Positions 1 through 8,379 of a stretch of DNA of 64,000 nt are shown one piece after another; the first letter of the stretch is position 1, and each line of letters opens with the position of its first letter. Location of the stretch: positions 104,926 through 168,925 of the forward strand of contig CAUWHJ010000002.1 of assembly GCA_963558655.1 (NCBI GenBank), read 5' to 3'. The stretch is from UMGS1590 sp963558655. Its GTDB lineage: Bacteria > Bacillota > Peptococcia > Peptococcales > Peptococcaceae. The position numbers and the translations under genes were made by a program. Below the pieces are notes generated by a model that saw only the letters and a list, made by a program, of their open reading frames with translations, was not told where the DNA came from and ran no database searches.

Positions 1-681
1 CGCCTCCCTGATGGCTACGGCATCAACTTGCCCATCCGTAAACGTTTGACCAATGCGCCCCTGCTCAAGAACAAGCACACGATCCGCTGTAAGCACAATA
101 CTTTCAAGAACATGGGACGAAAAAAGCACGGTGCCGCTTTCTCGGTAAGCGTTGATACACGCATAAAGAAACTCCGTGCTCTGAAAATCCAAACCATTCA
201 CCGGCTCATCGAGAAAAAGCAACGGTGGCTGCAACGCAAAAGCAGTGATGAGAAAGGCTTTCTTGCGATTGCCGGTGGAAAGGTCGCGAATGGGCTGCTC
301 AGTATAAGCGTTAAAATGAAAACCTTCAACAAGCGCTGTCACATCTGGCACCTTGCAGCCATAAGCATGACAAACAAAACACAAATACTCACGAAAACTA
401 AAATAACCAAAGGCGGCGTCTTCCGCAAAAACTGTGTAACGCATTCGCTTGAACGTCGCATCGCGAAAAGTGGTCGGTGCCCCGACACAGGTCACGTTGT
501 TCGCTGTAAAGTGTTCATGCAAACCACTCCGTACATTGAGCAGCGTGGTTTTTCCTGCGCCGTTCAGCCCAATCAAGCCAACCACTTCGTGGGCACCAAG
601 GCTCAGAGAACAGTCCTTGAGCACCAGACGCTCTTTGGTGTACCAGGCACGAAGCCCCTCAACACAGAGCAACGCACTCAT
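1..681 (-). CDS. ABC transporter ATP-binding protein, partial (cut by left window edge)
   Basis: This frame stays open from an ATG at 681 to the window edge, giving 227 residues without a stop, so the C-terminus lies outside. The Walker A motif GLNGAGKTT (about residue 40), a degenerate signature LSTGNRKKAF and Walker B LLFLDEP are all visible, followed by a switch-type histidine in SSHVLES. It would energise an efflux or export ABC transporter at the inner face of the membrane. The start overlaps the stop of the upstream small membrane protein by 4 bases (ATGA), so the two are translationally coupled. The permease presumably lies beyond the left edge. The substrate cannot be inferred. Confidence 0.9.
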   Translation of the reverse strand, partial: MSALLCVEGLRAWYTKERLVLKDCSLSLGAHEVVGLIGLNGAGKTTLLNVRSGLHEHFTANNVTCVGAPTTFRDATFKRMRYTVFAEDAAFGYFSFREYLCFVCHAYGCKVPDVTALVEGFHFNAYTEQPIRDLSTGNRKKAFLITAFALQPPLLFLDEPVNGLDFQSTEFLYACINAYRESGTVLFSSHVLESIVLTADRVLVLEQGRIGQTFTDGQVDAVAIREA

Positions 682-848
682 TGTTTTCCACCACCGTTGC
701 GTTTCCACTCTCCATAAGCACCATAAAACATCGCTGCACTCATGAACAAGAAGAGCACCACACTGCCTATATTCATAGTAGCTATGCTAAAAAGCAGACA
801 AACAAGAAAAACTATGCCCATGATAAGACGAAAATAAAAATGACGCAT
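678..848 (-). CDS. small membrane protein (56 aa) coupled to ABC ATPase
   Basis: No family is recognised. The 56-residue product has two hydrophobic stretches (about residues 8-28 and 32-48) and a basic, glycine-rich tail (KRNGGGKQ), so it should be a two-pass membrane peptide. I chose the ATG at 848 because GGAGG sits seven bases upstream; the in-frame ATG at 866 has no ribosome binding site. The gene overlaps the ABC ATPase by 4 bases and may be a small subunit of that transporter. The link is positional only. Confidence 0.7.
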   Translation of the reverse strand: MRHFYFRLIMGIVFLVCLLFSIATMNIGSVVLFLFMSAAMFYGAYGEWKRNGGGKQ

Positions 849-957
849 GATTGTTTCCTCCTTCAAAATTGCGTACCGTGTTTTATCTTGTCTTTATTTT
901 ACAGACTTGCACGTTTGTCTGCGGCAAATGTCCGCGAATCGACTGTTTTTGTCCGTC

Positions 958-1002
958 AAAAAACCACGGAGCGTCTGAAATTCCGCACTCCGTGGTTTTT
1001 TT
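958..1002 (-). terminator. rho-independent terminator after the histidine kinase
   Basis: A 13-bp stem pairs 959-971 with 988-1000. On the minus strand it is followed by a T-run. It sits 7 bases past the stop of the kinase gene and separates that two-component operon from the partial ABC operon. The A-rich start of the stem could make it work in both directions. Confidence 0.8.
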
Positions 1003-1008
1003 GACCAA

Positions 1009-2271
1009 TTATATATGTTCAATAGCATCGAAGGACAGTGTCGCCAACGCTGTAAAAATGCCCGCCGCATAACTGGTTTGCACCGTGCCTTCATACCGCT
1101 CAGCCGCATGACGCGCACTCGACAGCCCCCAGCCATGAAGCCCGTTCTTCTCTTTGCTGGTTTCCAGATTCTCCTTAGGCGGGCAGGCGCTGTTTTCCAC
1201 TTTAATCACCAACATCTGTCCCACTGGCTGCATTGCCAAGCGCACCCAGCGTTCTCCCTCTGCTTTTTCGGCACCTTCAATGGCATTGTCAAGCAAATTG
1301 CCAAGAACGGCACAAAGGTCGGCACCGCGCAGATTGGTGCGTTGCGGAAAAGCCACCTCAAATGTCATGCGAACGTCCGCCTCACGCGCTTGTTGCGCTT
1401 TGCGCGCAAGCAGATAATCCACCGTTTCATCACCTGTCCAAACGCTGTCTGCGAACGTCTCAAACGGTGCTTGCAGGCTCTCCAGATAGGCGGCCGCTTC
1501 TTGCGCTTTATCATGGGCTAAAAGCCGTTGTAAAACACCGAGATGATTATGCAGATCATGAAAAAGTTGAGCGTTTTCTGCATAGGTACGTGCAAGCAAC
1601 TGATATTCTCGTTCCGCGCTCTCTGCCTGCACCGCACGCAATTCGGCAAGTTCGTGTTCTGCATCAAACTGACGACGCATCATAAAAGCCAGAATCCCCA
1701 CTGTCAAAATCAACGAAAACACGAGCCACATATCCAACAGGTCTTCGTCCAACTCGATATAAGACTGTTCCGACAATGAAATGGTCGCCACAAACCCTGC
1801 GATGACTACCACATCAACAATCTTCATGGCCTCCCGACGGCTCATCTCCGTTTTCTTCACAATGTAAGACACCAGCACAACAAGCAGGGCCAGAAACAGC
1901 CATTGACCAATATGATACACGCCCTTTGTTCCATCCAAAAAAGCCTCATTGCGAAAGCAAACAGCCAACCAGGCACATACCAGAAAGGTCCATAAATTGA
2001 CAGCGATTTCATAGAAGATCGCCAAGTACAAGGACATTCGCCAATCAATCTTCTGCCATTTAACAACGCAAAACGTCAACCAACCAGCTTCCACAAAAAA
2101 ATCATAAAACGCTGGAAGCGGGCAAGCACCTAACAACAGCGCACCAAAAAAGGCGATGAATAGCTGTTCTTTTCGCGGTGTTGGTAACGACAATATCCGA
2201 CCGATGACATACATACCAGCCAACACCCGCACCACCGTTGCCAACATTTCCGACATCAGCAGCCACGTCAT
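1009..2271 (-). CDS. sensor histidine kinase, GHKL (AgrC/LytS-like) type
   Basis: This is a 420-residue membrane sensor kinase. The first ~200 residues contain several hydrophobic segments, as in AgrC-type peptide sensors. A coiled-coil-like linker rich in E, A and Q (about 205-240) follows, then the H-box FHDLHNHL, the N-box LGNLLDNAIEGAE and a G-box GWGLSSARHAAERYEG. The histidine in FHDLHNHL is the expected phosphorylation site. It overlaps the upstream LytTR regulator by 4 bases and so forms one two-component operon with it. The signal is unknown; neighbouring ABC exporters suggest a role in peptide or antibiotic response, which is inference. Confidence 0.9.
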   Translation of the reverse strand: MTWLLMSEMLATVVRVLAGMYVIGRILSLPTPRKEQLFIAFFGALLLGACPLPAFYDFFVEAGWLTFCVVKWQKIDWRMSLYLAIFYEIAVNLWTFLVCAWLAVCFRNEAFLDGTKGVYHIGQWLFLALLVVLVSYIVKKTEMSRREAMKIVDVVVIAGFVATISLSEQSYIELDEDLLDMWLVFSLILTVGILAFMMRRQFDAEHELAELRAVQAESAEREYQLLARTYAENAQLFHDLHNHLGVLQRLLAHDKAQEAAAYLESLQAPFETFADSVWTGDETVDYLLARKAQQAREADVRMTFEVAFPQRTNLRGADLCAVLGNLLDNAIEGAEKAEGERWVRLAMQPVGQMLVIKVENSACPPKENLETSKEKNGLHGWGLSSARHAAERYEGTVQTSYAAGIFTALATLSFDAIEHI

Positions 2272-2987
2272 AACAACGCCCCCCAGTAAGTTGCCACCTG
2301 CGCTTTCACATCCGCCAAATGGCCACGGCTGATTGGCAATCGCTGGCCGCTGTCAAGCACAGCAAAACCATCTTTTATCTTTAACAAATGCACAAGGTTC
2401 ACAATCATACCACGATCAATGTAAATAAAGGCGTCATCATCGAGCTGCTCCATCACCTGCGCCAGGCTTGTGCGCTCAAGACTGGCACCATGGGTGGTAA
2501 TAAAACACACGTTTTTTCCTTCGCGGGCAATGTAGAGAATGTCTTTAAGCGGCAGTTTTTCCAATCGGCTCGCTGTCTGAATCGTATAACATTTGCCGTC
2601 TTCCAAACTAATGCGTTTAGCTGCATCACAAAGCGCCTGCGGCAGGCGTGTCTCAATCTCATCTTTCGGCACATAGCGAAAAATATTCAAGGCAAACGCA
2701 TCAATGGCATATTCTCGATGCGATGTGATAAAAATCACCAATACCTGTGGCAAATGTGGTGTCAACCGTGCCACCAAGGTCATGCCGTCAAGCTGTGGCA
2801 TTTCAACATCCAAAAGAATGAGGTCATACACATAGCCGTCATCACAAACATCTGCCAAAAGATTTTCGCTCTGCGTGTAGGTCGTCACACTAACCGCATA
2901 CCCATTTTCCCGCAATGCTTTCTCAGCCATCGTTTGATGGTCAGCCACCGCCTGTGCATCGTCGTCACAAATCGCCAATCGAATCAT
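2268..2987 (-). CDS. LytTR-family response regulator
   Basis: 239 residues with an N-terminal receiver domain: ICDDD acidic pocket near residue 5, phospho-acceptor aspartate in ILLDVEMP near residue 55, and a TS pair in IFITSHRE. A C-terminal LytTR DNA-binding domain follows, with ILYIAREGKN and a DDAFIYIDRGMIVNL stretch. I start at ATG 2987, which has GGAGG eight bases upstream; an in-frame GTG at 2996 overlaps that site. It is the partner of the downstream GHKL kinase. LytTR regulators bind pairs of direct repeats; no such site was identified here. Confidence 0.9.
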   Translation of the reverse strand: MIRLAICDDDAQAVADHQTMAEKALRENGYAVSVTTYTQSENLLADVCDDGYVYDLILLDVEMPQLDGMTLVARLTPHLPQVLVIFITSHREYAIDAFALNIFRYVPKDEIETRLPQALCDAAKRISLEDGKCYTIQTASRLEKLPLKDILYIAREGKNVCFITTHGASLERTSLAQVMEQLDDDAFIYIDRGMIVNLVHLLKIKDGFAVLDSGQRLPISRGHLADVKAQVATYWGALL

Positions 2988-3015
2988 CGCACTCACCTCC
3001 GTATCTTATGTTTTC

Positions 3016-3044
3016 ATTGTACCGCTCACAGAATACGCGCGCAA
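3016..3044 (-). promoter_or_regulatory. sigma-A promoter of the two-component operon
   Basis: On the minus strand TTGCGC (3039-3044) and TACAAT (3016-3021) are separated by exactly 17 bases, about 30 bases upstream of the response regulator start. It lies just past the terminator of the preceding ABC operon. Confidence 0.65.
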
Positions 3045-3045
3045 T

Positions 3046-3073
3046 AAAAAAGCGGTCCCGCCAAGGCAGAACC
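3046..3073 (-). terminator. terminator of the GntR/ABC operon
   Basis: Minus-strand stem of 8 pairs (3066-3073 with 3054-3061, loop 3062-3065) followed by a run of six T. It lies 10 bases after the last permease stop and ends the operon that begins at 5799. Confidence 0.7.
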
Positions 3074-3082
3074 ACCCTATAT

Positions 3083-3817
3083 TTACCAGCGCCATTCAAA
3101 ACGGCGCATCACGAGATAACCACAAACTACAACCAGCACACTGGCCGCCATAACAGTGAAAATCGGCGGCCAAATGTGCATCACGCCCGCATCACCAAAG
3201 CCAAGACAAACACAAATCATATCAAGCACTTGACCACCCAATCGTCGAACGCTATCAAAAGCAGCCATCAACGCTGGCAGCACAATCATAATGCCACACC
3301 AAAATACGATCCCCACAATAAGGGCGCGCCGTTTACCCAAACGCACAATGATGACAGTGATCAGATACGTCATGCTGGCAATGAAAAAGAAGGTGCCCAA
3401 CAAAAGCAGCCAGTTTCCCAGCCACGAAACATTGCTCCCAAACGCCCGTGCAACCACCGAATGTACTTGTGGCAGAAACTTCCCAACAAAACGTGGTATC
3501 ACTGTTTCAAAAGAGGCAACCAGTGCCGCCATAAACAAGAAGCAGAACATCTCACCTGAAAAAATGGCACGACGCGTAAAACCGTTTTGTTGCAGTTGAC
3601 GATAATCTTCGATGAAAAGCACCACTCCTGTAACAGGAGCCAGGATCATCGCCCACATCTCTGTACCAACGGCAAAAATATTGACCCCTTCACCAAGGCG
3701 TAACACAACCATCAGTGACATCAACGCAAAGCTGCCCCAAAAAACGCTATAAAAAATAAGAACCTTCTTTAATGCTTGAATACATTCATACCAAATCAAT
3801 GCTTTTAATTGATTCAT
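3083..3817 (-). CDS. ABC transporter permease-like membrane protein (second copy)
   Basis: 244 residues with about six hydrophobic segments and no recognised catalytic motif. It is a paralogue of the upstream 3832-4572 product: both share a short block LQxNGFTRRxIF after the second membrane segment and a V-x-R-x-GK-R-R pattern after a later helix. With the ATPase and GntR regulator this matches the YtrA-type operon layout. The start at 3817 has AAAGGTGG upstream; the in-frame ATG at 3835 lies within the previous gene. It would form the membrane channel with its paralogue. The substrate is unknown. Confidence 0.8.
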   Translation of the reverse strand: MNQLKALIWYECIQALKKVLIFYSVFWGSFALMSLMVVLRLGEGVNIFAVGTEMWAMILAPVTGVVLFIEDYRQLQQNGFTRRAIFSGEMFCFLFMAALVASFETVIPRFVGKFLPQVHSVVARAFGSNVSWLGNWLLLLGTFFFIASMTYLITVIIVRLGKRRALIVGIVFWCGIMIVLPALMAAFDSVRRLGGQVLDMICVCLGFGDAGVMHIWPPIFTVMAASVLVVVCGYLVMRRFEWRW

Positions 3818-3831
3818 CACACATCCACCTT

Positions 3832-4572
3832 TCATCGGAGCGATACACGCCGCAAAAGCGCATAAGCACCGCCAAATCCGATACCTGCAAGCACAGCGAA
3901 AGTGATTAACGGATAAATGAAACGAATCGTTTCATTGCCTGTAAAACCAACACAACCATAAAAGAAAAGCTCCACGTGTGTTGCCAAACTGTAACGCAAG
4001 GCATCGGGAAGAATTTCACGAAAAACGACTGGCAGTATCATAAAACACAAGCATACAAGGACAAGCCCCAGAATCATCATTCGCCACTTACCAAACCGCA
4101 CCACGACAAGTGCACCAAGGTAGCCCACACAAGCAATCACAAGATAGAGCTCAAAACGATATAACAACTGCACCCCCCATGCGTGTCCCTCTCCATAGAT
4201 GGCCTCAAAACCTGAGAAATAACCACTTGAAAGATGCCCCAGTAAACTCGCCGCAAGACTGTCGACCAACGCAAGCAACAGTGCTGACAGAATAAAAAAT
4301 GTCAGGACTGCCACAAAAATACAGCGGCGTGTAAAGCCATTTTGTAAAAACATCTTGAAATCCTCCTGAAAGCCGAGGATACCAAAGATAAAAATGAAAA
4401 TGACCGAACAAATTTCCATGGCGCCAAAATAAGGCCTGTCAATACCACCTCGCCCAAGATACGTCAAAAGAAAGGTCACCGCCAGCATACTGTATTCAAT
4501 GCAGTAAAAAAAACTCAGATATTTCAAAGTCGACACGACTTCAAAGCGCACAGCTTCTTTTAACTTCTCCAT
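3832..4572 (-). CDS. ABC transporter permease-like membrane protein (first copy)
   Basis: 246 residues with six or so hydrophobic segments. It overlaps the ATPase gene by 13 bases and precedes its paralogue by 14 bases. The conserved LQNGFTRRCIF block follows helix 2. The pair of similar small permeases suggests a heterodimeric exporter, as in YtrABCDEF-type or bacteriocin/antibiotic-resistance transporters. Cargo cannot be deduced. Confidence 0.8.
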   Translation of the reverse strand: MEKLKEAVRFEVVSTLKYLSFFYCIEYSMLAVTFLLTYLGRGGIDRPYFGAMEICSVIFIFIFGILGFQEDFKMFLQNGFTRRCIFVAVLTFFILSALLLALVDSLAASLLGHLSSGYFSGFEAIYGEGHAWGVQLLYRFELYLVIACVGYLGALVVVRFGKWRMMILGLVLVCLCFMILPVVFREILPDALRYSLATHVELFFYGCVGFTGNETIRFIYPLITFAVLAGIGFGGAYALLRRVSLR

Positions 4573-5435
4573 GTGTCACCCTCCTCAGTATCCGTGAGCT
4601 TGACAAAGAGCTTCTGCAAAGAAAGCGGCGCAAATTGCAAACGAATGTTTTCCGGCACCGGCGTGCGCTCGCCAAGCACATACGCGAGCTTTAATCCGCC
4701 AAGATTGTCCACGCCGATCACCCGCTTATTGACACAATAGCGGTCCACATCGCTCGCAAAACCGCTCACTGTGTAGCCTTGCGTCAAAAGCGTTTCAACA
4801 TTTTCTGCCAAAAGCACCCGACCATGGTCAATGAGCACAACGTCTTCGATTAAGTTTGCCACCTCTTCGATCAGATGGGTCGCAATGATGATGGTGTTTT
4901 CCTCACGTTCATATTTTTCCAGCAGAAGTTTATAAAACAGTTCGCGATTATTCGCATCCAACCCCAGCACCGGCTCATCGAAAATCACATACGGTACATT
5001 CAACGCCAAAGCGATCGTAAGTTTGAAAATGGACTGATAGCCTTTTGAAAGCGCACTAAACCTTTTCTTCTCATCGAGCTTAAACAATGTTGCGATTTCA
5101 TGTGCCCGTTCTTCGTCAAAACTATCATAAAAACGTCCCGTCCACTTAAACTGATCGCGCACCTTGATGCTTGGACTGTAAAGATCTTTCTCGCTCATGC
5201 AAAACAGTTTTTCATGCACTGCCATATTTTCGATGGCATTCTCGCCATCAATGGTCACCGTGCCCTGATCTGCAAAAATACGATTGGCTACAATATTCAT
5301 GAGCGTTGTTTTGCCAGCACCATTACGACCGAGCAATCCATAAATGTGTCCCGACTCAAAAGTGAGCGTCACATCGTCCAACGCTGCTACATTTTTGTAT
5401 TGTTTTGATACGTTTTTAATCTCGATCCCGTTCAT
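4560..5435 (-). CDS. ABC transporter ATP-binding protein
   Basis: 291 residues. Walker A is GLLGRNGAGKTTLM (about residues 35-45), Walker B is YVIFDEPVLGLD, and the switch histidine is in IIATHLIEE. The signature is a degenerate ALSKGYQS, typical of the YtrB/EcsA-like exporters. I use the ATG at 5435 because GAGGG lies seven bases upstream; an ATG six bases earlier is too close. It overlaps the GntR gene by 20 bases. It powers the two permeases downstream and is presumably repressed together with them by the GntR protein. Confidence 0.93.
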   Translation of the reverse strand: MNGIEIKNVSKQYKNVAALDDVTLTFESGHIYGLLGRNGAGKTTLMNIVANRIFADQGTVTIDGENAIENMAVHEKLFCMSEKDLYSPSIKVRDQFKWTGRFYDSFDEERAHEIATLFKLDEKKRFSALSKGYQSIFKLTIALALNVPYVIFDEPVLGLDANNRELFYKLLLEKYEREENTIIIATHLIEEVANLIEDVVLIDHGRVLLAENVETLLTQGYTVSGFASDVDRYCVNKRVIGVDNLGGLKLAYVLGERTPVPENIRLQFAPLSLQKLFVKLTDTEEGDTWRS

Positions 5436-5799
5436 TGTCATACCCTCTTTCGATCAGCGCGATAACATCATCTTTCGTCATCGACAACTTCTTCGCTTCA
5501 ACAACAAGCGCTTCAATGTATCGTTCATAAAACTGGCTCTGGCGTTTTTTCAAAATCACTGACATTGCACCGTCTGAAACAAATATACCCAGACCACGCT
5601 TTTTATAAATAATACCTTCCTCTACCAAAAGATTCATTCCCTTCAACACCGTATGAGGATTGATAGAAAGCAACGCCGCAATCTCGTTTGTTGACGGCAC
5701 TTTCTCTCCCTCCGGATAAATGCCTGTAAAAATGGCATCCTCCAACTGCTCTGCAATCTGAATAAAAATCGGTTTTTCACTATGAGGATCAATGGTCAT
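5416..5799 (-). CDS. GntR-family transcriptional regulator, YtrA subfamily
   Basis: 127 residues: an N-terminal winged helix (PIFIQIAEQLEDAI, then VPSTNEIAALLSINPHTV) and a short C-terminal helical tail, the size and layout of YtrA-type repressors that control ABC transporters. It is the first gene of its operon, with the ATPase overlapping its end. A sigma-A promoter and an inverted repeat lie directly upstream, pointing to autoregulation of the whole operon. The effector is not known. Confidence 0.92.
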   Translation of the reverse strand: MTIDPHSEKPIFIQIAEQLEDAIFTGIYPEGEKVPSTNEIAALLSINPHTVLKGMNLLVEEGIIYKKRGLGIFVSDGAMSVILKKRQSQFYERYIEALVVEAKKLSMTKDDVIALIERGYDNERDRD

Positions 5800-5823
5800 G
5801 CGCTCACCTCCTTGCGTTTTGTC

Positions 5824-5843
5824 AGTTAGCTACTCAACTAACT
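5824..5843 (-). promoter_or_regulatory. probable operator of the GntR regulator
   Basis: Inverted repeat AGTTAG-N8-CTAACT (5824-5829 and 5838-5843) lying about 10-30 bases downstream of the predicted transcription start and upstream of the GntR start codon. A further CTAAC copy follows it at 5842-5846. The position would block transcription, fitting YtrA-type autorepression. Binding by this regulator is inferred. Confidence 0.55.
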
Positions 5844-5858
5844 AACTACCACACTTAA

Positions 5859-5887
5859 AGCATACCCAAGAATACCTGTGTTGTCAA
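5859..5887 (-). promoter_or_regulatory. sigma-A promoter of the GntR/ABC operon
   Basis: Minus-strand TTGACA (5882-5887), 17-base spacer, TATGCT (5859-5864). It is a near-consensus promoter 60 bases upstream of the GntR start codon. Confidence 0.75.
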
Positions 5888-6041
5888 TCATTTTTTCAAA
5901 AAAGCGCGCTGCATACTGATTTTACAATCACCAACGCCCACCCCCTCCGCTTGCAATCACGGCCCACAATGCAGCCTCCAGGCTCTTCAGCGTTCATAAA
6001 AAGAAAATCTGCTATCGTCGTCATTTTCTGAAAATAAATAC

Positions 6042-6070
6042 TTGACAAGCGCACCATCATCCACTAGAAT
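6042..6070 (+). promoter_or_regulatory. sigma-A promoter of the T-box leader
   Basis: TTGACA (6042-6047), 17-base spacer, TAGAAT (6065-6070). Transcription would begin near 6077, placing the whole T-box structure in the 5' untranslated region. Positions 5888-6041, between this promoter and the divergent GntR promoter, show nothing else. Confidence 0.8.
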
Positions 6071-6076
6071 GGACTC

Positions 6077-6340
6077 AAACCAAAGATGTGGAAGTAAAAC
6101 CAGTATACGGTCATATAGAGAGTCGGGGACGGTGGAAGCCTGACGGATACGCACTGGCACAATGGGCCACGGAGGGCACTGTGAAAAGCCTGTCTTAGTA
6201 GCAGCTGACGTGACACTCGCGTTAAGAGTGAGGGATGTGTTGGCATCCTGCATGAGGTGAGCGTTCTAAACGCTAAATAAGGTGGTACCGCAGATCATTC
6301 AAGCATCTGTCCTTTATCAGGGACAGGTGCTTTTTTGTTT
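6077..6340 (+). promoter_or_regulatory. T-box riboswitch leader, probable tyrosine specifier
   Basis: The leader has the T-box sequence AAGGTGGTACCGC at 6279-6291, an AGAGAG and GGTGGAA pair typical of the distal part of stem I (near 6117-6142), and a perfect 11-bp terminator stem (6302-6312 with 6321-6331) followed by six T. T-boxes read uncharged tRNA and prevent termination. My fold of stem I (CCAGT with ACTGG, GTCA with TGAC) puts GATACG in the specifier loop, i.e. codon UAC for tyrosine. The T in TGGT would pair with discriminator base A, as in tRNA-Tyr; bacterial tRNA-Trp usually has G there. The specifier call is inference; the T-box itself is clear. Confidence 0.9.
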
Positions 6341-6393
6341 ATCTAACCACACACTTCTAGCAAACCAACAAAAAATATTGGAGGGAAATAACC

Positions 6394-7425
6394 ATGAAAA
6401 ACAAAAACATCAAAAAACTCGTTGCTTCTGTCCTTGCTTGCTCCATGCTTGTTGCCTTTGCCGGATGTGGCGGTACCGATACCTCAGAAGGTTCCGCAAG
6501 TAGTGCCGCTGCTGAAAACAGCAATGTAAAAACTGTTGCCATTATTCAGGCGCAGGATAATCCTGCTTTTGACGATATGCGCGAAGGGCTCATCGAAGAA
6601 CTTGAAGCCAAAGGCTACGGTGAGGACAAAATTAAAATCGAATACCAAAACGCACAAGGCGACGCGTCCAATCTCAACACAGTGGTGCAAAATCTGATTC
6701 AGGAAGATGTTGACGTGCTTGCACCAATCGCCACTCCTGCCGCTCAGGCTTGTGTGGCAGCGGCGAGCGATATTCCTGTGTTCTTCACCTCTGTCAGCGA
6801 CCCGATCGCTGCTGGCATCATCAGCGACATGGAACATCCTGATAAAAACGCCACCGGTACATCCAATGCCATCCCTGTTGAAGATATTTTTGCTCTCGCA
6901 GAAAAACTGACGCCAGATGTTAAAACGTTCGGTTTTGTGTACAACAACAGCGAGGATAACGCTGTTTCCACCGTTGAAGCAGCCAAAGCATACTTAGACG
7001 AAAAAGGCATTGCATACGAAGAAGCCGTTGTGACCAACTCCTCGGAAGTACAGCAGGCTTGCCAGAATCTCTTCCCTAAGGTAGATGCCGTCTTTATTCC
7101 AAACTCCGCCATGATTCAAAGCGCCATGGCGCTTGTTGCCGATGTTGCCGCTGAATACAAACTTCCAACCTATGCCAGCAGTGCAGCCACCGTTGAAACC
7201 GGCGCTATGGCTACCGTGGCAATGAGCGACAAAGAAATTGGCGCTGCTACCGCTGACATGATTATTGAATACCTCGAAGGCACTGCAGTGGAAGAAATTC
7301 CTTCCATCGTTTTCCCAGCCAGCGATACGGTTCTTAACCAGGATTATATTGAGAACATTGGCATCTCCTTCCCATCAGGTGCCACCGATGGTGCAACCTT
7401 TGTCACAACAGCCACAGAGGACTAA
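6394..7425 (+). CDS. ABC transporter substrate-binding lipoprotein (PF04392/COG2984 type)
   Basis: 343 residues with a lipoprotein signal: basic start, hydrophobic core and lipobox FAGC with the lipidated cysteine at residue 25, then a Ser/Ala/Glu linker and a two-lobe periplasmic-binding fold. The patterns VAIIQAQDNPAFDD, TPAAQACVAAA and FTSVSDPIAAG are typical of the ABC_sub_bind family (TrpX-like). The T-box upstream implies an amino-acid substrate, most likely aromatic; tyrosine is favoured by the predicted specifier. It is followed by its permease and ATPase in one operon. Ribosome binding site GGAGG is 10 bases upstream. Confidence 0.93.
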   Translation: MKNKNIKKLVASVLACSMLVAFAGCGGTDTSEGSASSAAAENSNVKTVAIIQAQDNPAFDDMREGLIEELEAKGYGEDKIKIEYQNAQGDASNLNTVVQNLIQEDVDVLAPIATPAAQACVAAASDIPVFFTSVSDPIAAGIISDMEHPDKNATGTSNAIPVEDIFALAEKLTPDVKTFGFVYNNSEDNAVSTVEAAKAYLDEKGIAYEEAVVTNSSEVQQACQNLFPKVDAVFIPNSAMIQSAMALVADVAAEYKLPTYASSAATVETGAMATVAMSDKEIGAATADMIIEYLEGTAVEEIPSIVFPASDTVLNQDYIENIGISFPSGATDGATFVTTATED

Positions 7426-7467
7426 TCACATTTCCAATCTTATTTTCCAAGGAGAGGAGCTTTTTCT

Positions 7468-8379
7468 ATGACTCTGTTTATTGGCAGCTTACAACTGGGG
7501 CTTATTTACGGGCTCCTCGCAATCGGTATTTACATTTCATTTCGCATCATGAACATTCCGGATCTCACCGCTGAAGGCAGCTTTACCTTCGGTTTGGTGG
7601 TTGCCGCTGTTCTTGCCGATGCCGGCCATCCGATTCTCGGCATCGTGCTGGCATTGGCTGCTGGCGCAGTGGCAGGCATCGTAACCGGAGCGTTGAACGT
7701 GTATCTGCATATTCCCGCCATTCTTGCCGGTATTCTCACAATGAGTGGACTTTACTCCATAAATCTGCTCACAATGGATTCCAAATCCAATCTCACTCTT
7801 ATCGGTACTGACACCCTTTTCAGTCTTGCCGCACCACTCTTTGGTGATGACCTCGATATCACCAAAACCGTCGTCAGCATCATAATTGTTGCGCTCGTCA
7901 TCGTTCTCATTTACACCTTCTTCAAAACACGCATTGGTCTTTCGATTCGTGCCACCGGTGATAACGAGTATATGGTTCGAGCATCGTCCATCAATATTGG
8001 TGTTACAAAAATACTTGCTTTGGCACTTTCTAACGCCATCATTGCCCTTTCCGGCGGTATCCTTGCACAATACCAGCAATTCGCTGACATTTCCAGTGGC
8101 GTTGGTATGCTCGTTGTGGGGCTGGCATCGGTCATTATTGGTGAAGCCTTTCTGGGACAGCGCGGCATTTTCTGTGGACTCTGCGCCGCTGTGCTCGGTT
8201 CCATCATTTATCGTCTGCTGATCGCCCTGGCTTACCAAACCAACATCTTTCCATCCGCCGCTTTCCGCCTGCTCTCCGCTGTTATCGTTACCATCGCTTT
8301 AGCGATTCCTGCCATCAAACAACTGCTCGACATTCAACGCAAGAGAAAGGAGAACCTCGCAGATGCTCACCTTGACTAA
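7468..8379 (+). CDS. ABC transporter permease (COG4120, TrpY-like)
   Basis: 303 residues with eight or nine hydrophobic segments, opening FIGSLQLGLIYGLLAIGIYIS as in the branched-chain/TrpY-type permeases, and a conserved cytoplasmic stretch ATGDNEYMVRASSINIGVTK. It forms the membrane channel for the lipoprotein upstream. The 3' end overlaps the ATPase start by 17 bases. An AAGGAGAGG site precedes the start. Confidence 0.92.
   Translation: MTLFIGSLQLGLIYGLLAIGIYISFRIMNIPDLTAEGSFTFGLVVAAVLADAGHPILGIVLALAAGAVAGIVTGALNVYLHIPAILAGILTMSGLYSINLLTMDSKSNLTLIGTDTLFSLAAPLFGDDLDITKTVVSIIIVALVIVLIYTFFKTRIGLSIRATGDNEYMVRASSINIGVTKILALALSNAIIALSGGILAQYQQFADISSGVGMLVVGLASVIIGEAFLGQRGIFCGLCAAVLGSIIYRLLIALAYQTNIFPSAAFRLLSAVIVTIALAIPAIKQLLDIQRKRKENLADAHLD

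Noticed and set aside
28..717. Plus-strand 229-codon frame at the left edge
   Set aside because: The minus strand encodes an unmistakable ABC ATPase over the same bases; the plus frame has no motif.
5987..6253. Minus-strand ORF in the T-box leader
   Set aside because: The region is fully explained by a conserved RNA structure on the plus strand, and the ORF has no ribosome site.
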